NCBI GenBank assembly: GCA_026387795.1
Contig: JAPLLA010000035.1
Span: 14,099-46,510 of the forward strand
Direction of reading: 5' to 3'
Origin: Candidatus Saganbacteria bacterium
GTDB lineage: Bacteria > Margulisbacteria > WOR-1 > JAPLLA01
Length of the DNA stretch: 32,412 nt
Part shown: one piece after another, positions 6,899 to 13,630 of the stretch
Layout: the number at the start of each line of letters is the position of its first letter
How positions within the stretch are numbered: position 1 is the stretch's first letter
Made by a program: the position numbers and the translations under genes
Notes under the pieces: generated by a model
Told to the model about the DNA's origin: nothing
Seen by the model: only the letters and a program-made list of their open reading frames with translations
Databases searched by the model: none

Positions 6899-6907
6899 AT
6901 TATAACA
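6899..6907 (-). promoter_or_regulatory. Extended -10 promoter of the MFS gene
   Basis: The minus strand reads TGTTATAAT, a consensus -10 with the TG extension; a weak TTTTAC lies 17 bp upstream (6927-6922). The hexamer ends only 9 bases before the ATG at 6889, which would give a leaderless or nearly leaderless mRNA. Confidence 0.6.
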
Positions 6908-7024
6908 CGAAAACTTAATCCGTAAAAAATGAAAAATAATTTTCCTTTTAGTGAAATCCACAAACAAACAAGACGATAAAAAGGGTAGATAAACAGACCC
7001 AAAAAAACAATTAGGAGGATAAAA

Positions 7025-8110
7025 ATGGACGCAGCAAGAAGAGTAGTCCCGTTAGGCCAAACAGTTATCAAACAAGGAAGAGTAACAGATGCACGCACCA
7101 AGGTTGGAGAAGCAGGAATGGAAAGAGTAAGGGTATTTGACCCCAAAGCTACTGGTCCTGGAAAGGCTTTGTTAGCAGGATTACAGCAAACTACTTTACC
7201 TACCCCACTTAGAACAGCATTAGAAAGATATCAAGTCGGAGCAGTTTATACAGATGCTTATGCTGCTGGATATCTTGAAAGCGCAGTACTGGCAGAAGAA
7301 ATGGAACGTTTTAGCAGAGTAACCGGCGAAAAAGCTGTTCCGCTTGTACATGCACTTGGTGCTGCTTATGCGTTTCACCAGCTCATGGTCGTAGTAGATG
7401 AACAAGCACCGGTAAGAGGAGAACCTAGAACCAGAGTTTGGGTTATAGGCAACAATTCATCTTTTACAGCATTCTCAGCTCTTGCTTGTGCAACTGTAGC
7501 CGAAAAAACCGGACCAGCCGGAGTTGAAGTATTAAGAACCTTTCTTTTAACTGGCGGATATACAGCAGAAATAAGAAAAGATGCAACTGGAACATACATA
7601 CAAACTGTACTAGAAGGAACAGATTCCGGCCCCAGGGTCCCTTTTCGTGCAGGAGGAATTCCAGCAGATCAACATAATTTTTTAACTATTGCCAGATATC
7701 TTGGTAGAGGACCGGGATCAACCGAAATACTCGAAACCCTAGACTCTTATTCGACTCAAGTAAGAGGGAAAAACATCGATGATGATATTAACCTTGCATT
7801 AGAAGCAGGTGATCCATGGCAACAGCTCTTGGCACTCAGAGCCATCGCTGAAGGTTTAACAAGATTTGGGGGAGAGGAAGGTTTTGGAGATACCTTGAAA
7901 ACTGTTTTTCAGGCCATGCTCAATAACCATAGAGGAAGAGAGCACCAAATAAAGTACGGTTTTCCACAAAAAAATGTTGTAGAAAGGAACGAAGAAGCAA
8001 TTGCATTCTTGAGATGGGCTTGTGCTGATGCCAGTGTCCCTGCCGATATCCGGGATGCTTTTGATTGGGAAGCTGTTCCTCTACCAGATGAAAAGCTAGT
8101 GCTCGTTTAA
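7025..8110 (+). CDS. Uncharacterised 361-residue protein
   Basis: I do not recognise this protein. It is a soluble, Ala/Arg/Glu-rich sequence with no signal peptide or membrane helix. The first 40 residues are basic and look disordered (MDAARRVVPLGQTVIKQGR). A compact region follows, with YTDAYAAGYLESAVLAEEME, VWVIGNNSSFTAFSALACA and VPFRAGGIPADQHNFLTIARYL. The C-terminal third is mainly helical and ends in acidic residues (DAFDWEAVPLPDEKLVLV). Only two cysteines are present and no nucleotide-binding loop or obvious catalytic signature is seen. It is certainly a gene: AGGAGG lies 6 nt before the ATG and the frame is open for 1.08 kb. It stands alone on the plus strand, divergent from the MFS gene and convergent with the glycosyltransferase gene (9-nt gap), so it is its own transcription unit. 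Confidence 0.8.
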   Translation: MDAARRVVPLGQTVIKQGRVTDARTKVGEAGMERVRVFDPKATGPGKALLAGLQQTTLPTPLRTALERYQVGAVYTDAYAAGYLESAVLAEEMERFSRVTGEKAVPLVHALGAAYAFHQLMVVVDEQAPVRGEPRTRVWVIGNNSSFTAFSALACATVAEKTGPAGVEVLRTFLLTGGYTAEIRKDATGTYIQTVLEGTDSGPRVPFRAGGIPADQHNFLTIARYLGRGPGSTEILETLDSYSTQVRGKNIDDDINLALEAGDPWQQLLALRAIAEGLTRFGGEEGFGDTLKTVFQAMLNNHRGREHQIKYGFPQKNVVERNEEAIAFLRWACADASVPADIRDAFDWEAVPLPDEKLVLV

Positions 8111-8119
8111 AAGAATATT

Positions 8120-9277
8120 TTATTTCTTCTTTGCCAGCGCTTCTTTATAGACGTTAATGACTTGCTGGCCGATTGTGCCCCAGTCATATTTGGTGTCTAC
8201 TAGTTTGCGTCCAGCTATTCCCATTTCAATTGCTTTTTGAGGATTGGCAAGCATGTCAATTACTGCTTTGGCAATGGCATCCGAATCCTGCTTTGGAACC
8301 AATACCCCGGTACGTCCAACATCCATAACTGCATTTGGTCCTGGGATATCTGAAGCAATGATTGCAGTGTTGTTTGCCATGGCTTCCAATTGCACAATCC
8401 CAAACGCTTCCAAGCGGTTGATGGAAGGAAACACATAAACCAGTGACGTATAATAGATTTCTACCAACTGCTCAAAAGTTATGACCCCGTAAAACTGGAT
8501 CGATTTTTCAATACCAAACTGCTTAATCAAGCTAACAATATGCGCTTTTTCTTCCCCTTCTCCGCAAATCAGAAGCTTTGTATCCGGGAACTTGGATAAA
8601 ATTTCTGGCATGGCTTTGATCATGTAATCGCAGCCTTTATTTCCTGCAAGCCGTCCTAAAAACAAGATTTGATTCTTTTTCTTTTTATCCGGAGTAAGCC
8701 CAATCTTTTGCTGCATCTCGTCAATCTTGTCGTGAAAAATGCCGATTGGGATGGAGCGAATGGGGAAATGCTGTAAAACCGGAGAGCTCTTAGCATATGT
8801 CTCGGTCGTGTTATAAAGGATGTCTACCCTGGAGGCCACACGGCGGGCATAGAAATTTGAAAAGCGTTCTACTGCAGCTACAAACCACTGCGGCATAGGA
8901 ATACCAAAATATTTTTCTGAGACCGTAATATCACAATGGTAAGTCATGACTACTGGCTGCTTGATCTTCCCTGCTACTGCCCTGGCAAAACCAAAAGAAG
9001 GAACATGAACATGCACAATATCGTAGCCTTCGGTTAATTTAAGGTCAAAAGGCCAGGTACATGGGAGATAGGAAAACAGATTGATTGCAGGGAGCCTTTT
9101 TACTTTTACGCCGCCCATCATTTCTTCTGCAGGGGCTTTTTTGTCTGCAGGCAGGTTTGTAGAAATAATAGTTACCTCATGCCCTGCCAAAACCAATGCC
9201 GTAGAAAGATCTTTTACGTATTTTTCGGTACCACCGGTGTGAGGATAGAAATAAGGGACCAGCATCAAAACTTTCAT
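8120..9277 (-). CDS. GT4-family glycosyltransferase
   Basis: This 385-residue retaining glycosyltransferase of the GT4 (group 1) family transfers a sugar from a nucleotide donor to a lipid or glycan at the cytoplasmic membrane. The N-terminal domain starts MKVLMLVPYFYPHTGGTEKYV (acceptor side), with VHVHVPSFGFARA and VMTYHCDIT. The donor-binding domain has LFLGRLAGNKGCDYMIKA and EAFGIVQLEAMANNTAII, the EX7E motif. An in-frame start 23 codons upstream exists, but the ATG at 9277 has a strong AGGAGG at 9289-9284 and leaves just 1 nt after the radical-SAM-like gene's stop, so it is preferred. It is the last gene of a tightly packed group and may build an envelope polysaccharide. The substrate is unknown. 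Confidence 0.88.
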   Translation of the reverse strand: MKVLMLVPYFYPHTGGTEKYVKDLSTALVLAGHEVTIISTNLPADKKAPAEEMMGGVKVKRLPAINLFSYLPCTWPFDLKLTEGYDIVHVHVPSFGFARAVAGKIKQPVVMTYHCDITVSEKYFGIPMPQWFVAAVERFSNFYARRVASRVDILYNTTETYAKSSPVLQHFPIRSIPIGIFHDKIDEMQQKIGLTPDKKKKNQILFLGRLAGNKGCDYMIKAMPEILSKFPDTKLLICGEGEEKAHIVSLIKQFGIEKSIQFYGVITFEQLVEIYYTSLVYVFPSINRLEAFGIVQLEAMANNTAIIASDIPGPNAVMDVGRTGVLVPKQDSDAIAKAVIDMLANPQKAIEMGIAGRKLVDTKYDWGTIGQQVINVYKEALAKKK

Positions 9278-9278
9278 A

Positions 9279-10238
9279 CTAACGCCTCCTTTGTTTTCTT
9301 TGACTCCACCAATCCGAATACCATTGTAACAAAAAGTATCGATCAAACCCTACTGCAAACGATGGTAGCATATAAGAAAACGCCATGCAACCTTGGCACT
9401 CCGGAAACTTCCCCTGCCCTTTCTCTATCTCGGTTAAAAAACCCGGCCGGGTGTACACTTCAAACACGTCCCCATCCAGTTTAAACCTCTTCTGCGGCAG
9501 GTAAAAACAAGGAAACGCCAAAGAATTATCAGGGAAAATTGTAATCACTGTGGAAACCGCTTTGCAGCGGGGCCACATTTTCTGGTTGCCACGATCACGT
9601 ACAAACGCCAATGCAGCAAAGCTGAATTCTACCAGCGGATGGTTTTTGTAATATTTAATGTGCTCTAAAGAAATGTCCTGAAAAAAGCTTAAGCTGTATT
9701 TACTGTCATAGACAGGTTCAATCCAGACTTTTACTCCTCGGGTTTGGGCTAAATCAACCAGCTCCGGCAAGAAACGGACATTATCAAGAGTAAGTCCGTA
9801 ACGTAGAATCGGTTGGATTCCCGCTTTTTTAGCTAAATCAATCCCGGCTAAAACCTGCTTAAAACAAGCTGTACCGCGGCTCCGGTCATGTTCTTCCTGC
9901 ATCGGATAATCGAGCCAAAACAAAATATGGTGCAAATACGGGGCAATTGCTTTTACTTTTTCCTCAAATAGGATTGCATTGGTAGTAAGATGGGTTTTGA
10001 ATTTATATTCTTTTGCCAAAGCAAGAATCTCCGGCAGGTCTTCCCTTAAAAGAGGCTCTCCCCCATCAATCACGATCTCTTTTATGCCAAGCTTGGCCAA
10101 GTCGCGGAAATTTGTTTTGATACTATCGATCCCAGCTTCGGGCACAGCTTGCAAATCAGGATCACGCCACAAAGAAGAATATTCAGGCATATCATTGGAG
10201 CGAAATGTAAGATAATAATTACAAAGTACAGGCTTCAT
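9279..10238 (-). CDS. Radical-SAM-fold protein lacking the cluster cysteines
   Basis: This 319-residue protein follows the radical SAM (SPASM-like) layout. It opens with VLCNYYLTFR, a stretch that in relatives leads directly into CxxxCxxC. Here the three positions are Ser14, Pro18 and Ser21 at exactly the right spacing, so the [4Fe-4S] ligands that bind SAM are gone. The rest of the fold is kept: IDGGEPLLRED (residues 57-67, the GGEP SAM-binding turn), HLTTNAIL, and a C-terminal cysteine set (Cys225, Cys244, Cys281, Cys284; the expected last one reads Ser288 in FSYML) resembling an auxiliary-cluster site. The frame is intact. It overlaps the MFS gene by 4 nt (ATGA) and is followed by the GT4 gene after 1 nt. 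It is either a non-catalytic pseudoenzyme or a protein using the remaining cysteines otherwise. Confidence 0.85.
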   Translation of the reverse strand: MKPVLCNYYLTFRSNDMPEYSSLWRDPDLQAVPEAGIDSIKTNFRDLAKLGIKEIVIDGGEPLLREDLPEILALAKEYKFKTHLTTNAILFEEKVKAIAPYLHHILFWLDYPMQEEHDRSRGTACFKQVLAGIDLAKKAGIQPILRYGLTLDNVRFLPELVDLAQTRGVKVWIEPVYDSKYSLSFFQDISLEHIKYYKNHPLVEFSFAALAFVRDRGNQKMWPRCKAVSTVITIFPDNSLAFPCFYLPQKRFKLDGDVFEVYTRPGFLTEIEKGQGKFPECQGCMAFSYMLPSFAVGFDRYFLLQWYSDWWSQRKQRRR

Positions 10239-11470
10239 ACTTCTTTAAAGTGTGGTAAAAACACGCCTGCAACACCAGTAGCAAAAATAACCGCTCCCAA
10301 AGCAATTAACGCAGCGCGCACACCGTATGCATCTGCAAACAAGCCAACCAAGACTACCGGAAAAGTAAACGCGGAATTAATGAGCATGTTTTGCACCCCA
10401 AAAACCCTGCCGCGCATCTGTTTGGGGATATGCTGCTGCAGAATGGTTTGGATGGTTGAAGTAAGATAAATATTCCCTACCCCCAAAAAGAATGTAACCA
10501 GTAGCGCCAAGTGAACATTGCTGATTACGCCCAAACAAGCCAACATCACCCCGGAAAAGAAGAAGCTAAATACTACAATTGTCCCTTTCTTGAAAAAGTC
10601 TACCAAGTAATGCAAGGTGTACATCCCGGCAAACATCCCCACCCCGGTAAGTATAATTAAATACCCGAAGTTTTTTGCCCCAATCTGCAAAACATCTTTG
10701 GCATATGCAATTGCAAGGAGTGATACCCCGGCAATAGCACAAGTCGCCATAAACAATTTGAACAAAGAATAGCGTACGACTGCGTTACGGCGTATAAACT
10801 CAAACCCAGTCAAAAGGTCTTGATAAACTTCTGACCAGGAACTGGTCATTTCTCTTTCATGCGGTTTTACTTTTATAAAAAGGATGACTAGTGTTGCCAC
10901 AAAATACAAAACTGCAGCAGCAATAATCGTCCCCGGCTCCCCCAAAAAATTTACCAAAGGAGCACCCATTCCAAAACCAATTACAGAAGCAGCCATCCAA
11001 GTAAGCATAAACAAAGAATTAGCTATAATGAGATTATCCTTTTCCACCAAATCCGGTATAACAGAGGTCTCTGCCGGAGCAAAAAATTGTGCGGCAGTGT
11101 AAAGCAATAAGCTAAGCAAAAATATTAACAGCATCGATTTAGTAATCAAGGGGATAAGCAGTAAAAGCAGCGCTCCCCTGATTAACGAGGTAAACCCAAG
11201 CACCTTTTTTCTGTTCCAACGGTCTACGTATACGCCTGCAATAACCCCAAAAAGTACGGAAGGTATGCCAAAGGCAAGCATGGGAATAGATACGCCCAAG
11301 CTGGAGTTGGTAAGACTATAAGCCAAGATCATGAGAATATAAACAAAAATGCGGTCCGCCAATTGCGAGCAAAGCTGTGCAATCCAAAGGAAGAGAAACC
11401 CTACATTGGATAAAACTATCCAAAAGCCTTTTTTAGGTTTTGCAAGCTGCAAAATTATCCCACCAATCAA
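10235..11470 (-). CDS. MFS transporter (EntS/MFS_3-like)
   Basis: This protein of up to 411 residues has about 12 predicted membrane helices. The MFS motif GVYVDRWNRKKVLGFTSLIRG lies between helices 2 and 3, and QHIPKQMRGRVFGVQNML is typical of the MFS_3 (enterobactin-exporter-like) group. It is probably an exporter of a small molecule; the substrate is unknown. The longest frame starts with TTG at 11470, overlapping the second recO fragment by 38 nt; another in-frame TTG lies 7 codons later, so the start is uncertain. Downstream it overlaps the radical-SAM-like gene by 4 nt, implying translational coupling. The transporter, pseudo-radical-SAM and glycosyltransferase genes thus look like one functional group. 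Confidence 0.85.
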   Translation of the reverse strand: MIGGIILQLAKPKKGFWIVLSNVGFLFLWIAQLCSQLADRIFVYILMILAYSLTNSSLGVSIPMLAFGIPSVLFGVIAGVYVDRWNRKKVLGFTSLIRGALLLLLIPLITKSMLLIFLLSLLLYTAAQFFAPAETSVIPDLVEKDNLIIANSLFMLTWMAASVIGFGMGAPLVNFLGEPGTIIAAAVLYFVATLVILFIKVKPHEREMTSSWSEVYQDLLTGFEFIRRNAVVRYSLFKLFMATCAIAGVSLLAIAYAKDVLQIGAKNFGYLIILTGVGMFAGMYTLHYLVDFFKKGTIVVFSFFFSGVMLACLGVISNVHLALLVTFFLGVGNIYLTSTIQTILQQHIPKQMRGRVFGVQNMLINSAFTFPVVLVGLFADAYGVRAALIALGAVIFATGVAGVFLPHFKEV

Positions 11471-11774
11471 TTTCTAATTTATCCCTAAGGTAGCTTCCCC
11501 AAAACTTACCCGTTTCTCTGATCTCACCTGCATCTACCTTTTGTTTGGCCAAAACAGAAAACTTTTGGCCAGCCAAATGCAAAGAAGTTCTGATCATTTT
11601 ACCAGGAATCTTGGCCAGTGCCAAATGTCCGGCACATTGGCAGCAGATCACCCCGCCCTCGCTAAAACTAAACCCCACACGTGTTGCATTTATTGGAACT
11701 TTTTTATCGCAGCGGAGACATTTGTCTAATACAGGGAAAACCCCCTCCAAAAGACTTAATTTAATCTCGACCAT
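11433..11774 (-). pseudogene. recO: RecO, C-terminal fragment (different frame from the N-terminal part)
   Basis: These 113 residues correspond to the C-terminal part of the recombination mediator RecO: EIKLSLLEGVFPVLDKCLRC, then a second cysteine pair in GGVICCQCAGHLALA. The CxxC...CxxC set is the zinc site seen in many RecO proteins. The ATG at 11774 overlaps the end of the N-terminal fragment by 19 nt in another frame. Compared with typical RecO, about 18-20 residues between the OB-fold/helical part and this zinc-binding part are missing at the junction. This suggests a deletion with frame change, or an assembly error, though re-initiation to make two interacting pieces is possible. Confidence 0.75.
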
Positions 11775-12124
11775 AACAATAAGCGGAACAGCGGAAAATC
11801 CGGATTTTCAAAAGAAGTGACCTCGGTTACAATCTTTGCCATATATGCTGCGGTTTGGATAAGAGAAAAAGTGCTGCGCAGTTCGTGGAAGCTTTCAATG
11901 CTTTCCACTTGACTCAAGATATGCAACCCTCTTGTTTCCGCGATAAAAAATTCATTGTATGCAAAGAGTTCTAAGCGTCCGCCAAACTTGGACTTGGTTC
12001 TCCTGCTCCCTTTGGCCACTACATTAAGCTTCCCCTTCTCTTTTGAAAATAGAGTAATAAGCTTATCCGCTTCGCCGAAAGGCTTGGAACCAATCACAAT
12101 TGCTTTGACTTTGTAGAAAGCCAT
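11756..12124 (-). pseudogene. recO: RecO, N-terminal fragment
   Basis: From the ATG at 12124 this encodes about 122 residues starting MAFYKVKAIVIGSKPFGEADKL, the OB-fold of RecO, with KLNVVAKGSRRTKSKFGGRLELF and the following helices up to ENPDFPLFRLL. It then runs into a TAA. RecO works with RecR to load RecA on SSB-coated DNA. The first 10 codons of the longest frame (from 12154) look non-coding, so the shorter start is chosen. The two fragments together cover nearly the whole family length (about 230-250 residues). The gene is divergent from the response regulator and heads the minus-strand group that continues with the MFS gene. Confidence 0.75.
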
Positions 12125-12187
12125 CTTGGAAAACATTTTACTCCACAAACACATATGTATACAAGTGTAGCTTTTTTCGTCACCCCG

Positions 12188-12217
12188 TTGAAAAACACTA
12201 CACCTTTAAGCTATAAT
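12188..12217 (+). promoter_or_regulatory. Sigma70-type promoter of the response regulator
   Basis: TTGAAA (12188-12193) and a perfect TATAAT (12212-12217) are separated by 18 bp. An imperfect inverted pair, AGTGTAG (12164-12170) and CTACAC (12198-12203), brackets the -35 box and may be an operator. The promoter lies downstream of the longest in-frame start (12155), which helps to place the real start at 12284. Confidence 0.75.
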
Positions 12218-12283
12218 CCCCTCGTGGCGCGCTTCAAAACACCTGGCAAGCAAATTGCTACTACCTGTATAGGAGGTGCCTGT

Positions 12284-13630
12284 ATGACAGAACAAGAGAT
12301 TCCAGTAGTGTTGGCGATTGATGACGAAAGCGATATTTTATCCACATTTAAGACTCTGCTCAAGAAGCGCTGTATCGTAGAAACCGCCTCGTCAGGCGAA
12401 GAAGGATTAGAGAAATTAAAAGAGTTGAAAGTGCCCTTGGTACTGCTTGATGTGCGCCTACCCGGAATGAATGGGATTGAAGTTCTGAAAAGGATCAAAA
12501 AAACTAACCCGGATATAGAAGTCCTGGTAGTCTCTGCCCTACCCGACGTAAAGCTGGCAGTAGATGCCATCAAATTGGGTGCCTACGACTACATTGTTAA
12601 GCCTTTTGATGCAAATGAGCTAATAAATTTAGTAAGCCGGGTCTTGGAAAAACAAGCCTTGGTAAAAGAAAACCTATACCTAAAAGAGGTCTTAGCAGAA
12701 AATCATTCCTATTGTAAGCTCTTTGGCAAAACCCCGGTAATGAAACGTATCTTTGAGGTAATTGAAACCGTAGCAAAAACTGAAAGCACTGTCCTTATCA
12801 CCGGAGAATCTGGGACTGGGAAAGAACTAGTAGCTCACGCTATCCACAAAAAAAGTAACCGCCCAAACAACCCATTTATAGTAGTAAATTGTGCTGCAAT
12901 ACCGGAAACGCTGCTTGAAAGCGAACTCTTTGGACATGAAAAAGGTGCTTTTACCGGAGCCCTCGAAAGACGGATCGGCAAATTTGAACTGGCAGATAAC
13001 GGAACTATCTTTTTAGATGAGATCGGGTGCATGCCCCCTGCTATGCAATCAAAACTCCTGCGTATTATTCAGGATGGATCGTTTGAACGGATTGGCGGGA
13101 CAAATCCCATTCGTGTAAACGTAAGGATTCTCTCCGCATCAAATATCGATTTCAATAAAGCGATAGAAGAAGGTAATTTTCGCGAAGACCTGTATCACCG
13201 TCTCAATGTGATACCTATCCAATTGCCTCCGCTTAGAGAGAGAAAAGAAGATATCCCTTTATTCATTAGCCATTTTTTGGAAACCTTTAGCAAAGAAATG
13301 AATAAACCAATACCAAAGATTGAAAAAGAAGCTATGGAAAAGTTGACCCGTTACGACTGGCCCGGAAATGTAAGAGAACTGCAAAACCTGGTAGAAAGAA
13401 TGGTTGTACTGATAAAAGGAGATCTCATAAAAACAGAGGATTTACCGCTTCCCACTATTCAAAAACGCCACCCATTGTTTTCACTGAAAAACCTGATGGA
13501 GGAATACGAGAAGAATTATATCAAGCAAGTGCTCAAAGAAACCGGCAATAACCATACCCAAGCTGCCAAAGCCTTGGGACTGCACCGCAGCACTCTGCTT
13601 TCCAAGCTCAAAAACTATAGGCTATTATAG
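12284..13630 (+). CDS. Sigma54-dependent response regulator (NtrC family)
   Basis: This 448-residue protein has three domains. The receiver domain (about 6-120) has Asp13/Asp14, phospho-acceptor Asp56 (LLDVRLPGMNG) and Lys106 (VKPFD). The AAA+ sigma54-interaction domain (about 148-375) has Walker A GESGTGK (174-180), the GAFTGA loop (221-226) that contacts sigma54, and Walker B TIFLDEIG. The C-terminal Fis-type helix-turn-helix is NNHTQAAKALGLHRSTLLSKL. The ATG at 12284 is preceded by AGGAGG at 12271-12276; the longer frame from 12155 would start upstream of the promoter. No histidine kinase is encoded nearby, so it is an orphan regulator in this window. I saw no clear -24/-12 (GG-N10-GC) promoter in the gaps searched. 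It converges on the GH8 gene, and their stop ends overlap by 6 nt. Confidence 0.95.
   Translation: MTEQEIPVVLAIDDESDILSTFKTLLKKRCIVETASSGEEGLEKLKELKVPLVLLDVRLPGMNGIEVLKRIKKTNPDIEVLVVSALPDVKLAVDAIKLGAYDYIVKPFDANELINLVSRVLEKQALVKENLYLKEVLAENHSYCKLFGKTPVMKRIFEVIETVAKTESTVLITGESGTGKELVAHAIHKKSNRPNNPFIVVNCAAIPETLLESELFGHEKGAFTGALERRIGKFELADNGTIFLDEIGCMPPAMQSKLLRIIQDGSFERIGGTNPIRVNVRILSASNIDFNKAIEEGNFREDLYHRLNVIPIQLPPLRERKEDIPLFISHFLETFSKEMNKPIPKIEKEAMEKLTRYDWPGNVRELQNLVERMVVLIKGDLIKTEDLPLPTIQKRHPLFSLKNLMEEYEKNYIKQVLKETGNNHTQAAKALGLHRSTLLSKLKNYRLL

Noticed and set aside
6890-6967. 26-residue N-terminal extension of the MFS protein from TTG at 6967
   Set aside because: The consensus promoter is inside this stretch and no ribosome-binding site precedes the TTG; kept only as an alternative.
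8111-8119. Searched for a bidirectional terminator between the convergent orphan and GT4 genes
   Set aside because: The gap is 9 nt; only AT-rich sequence is seen with no convincing hairpin.
12155-12283. Longer N-terminus for the response regulator
   Set aside because: It would start upstream of the TTGAAA/TATAAT promoter, has no ribosome-binding site and adds 43 residues unlike a receiver domain; the ATG at 12284 with AGGAGG fits.
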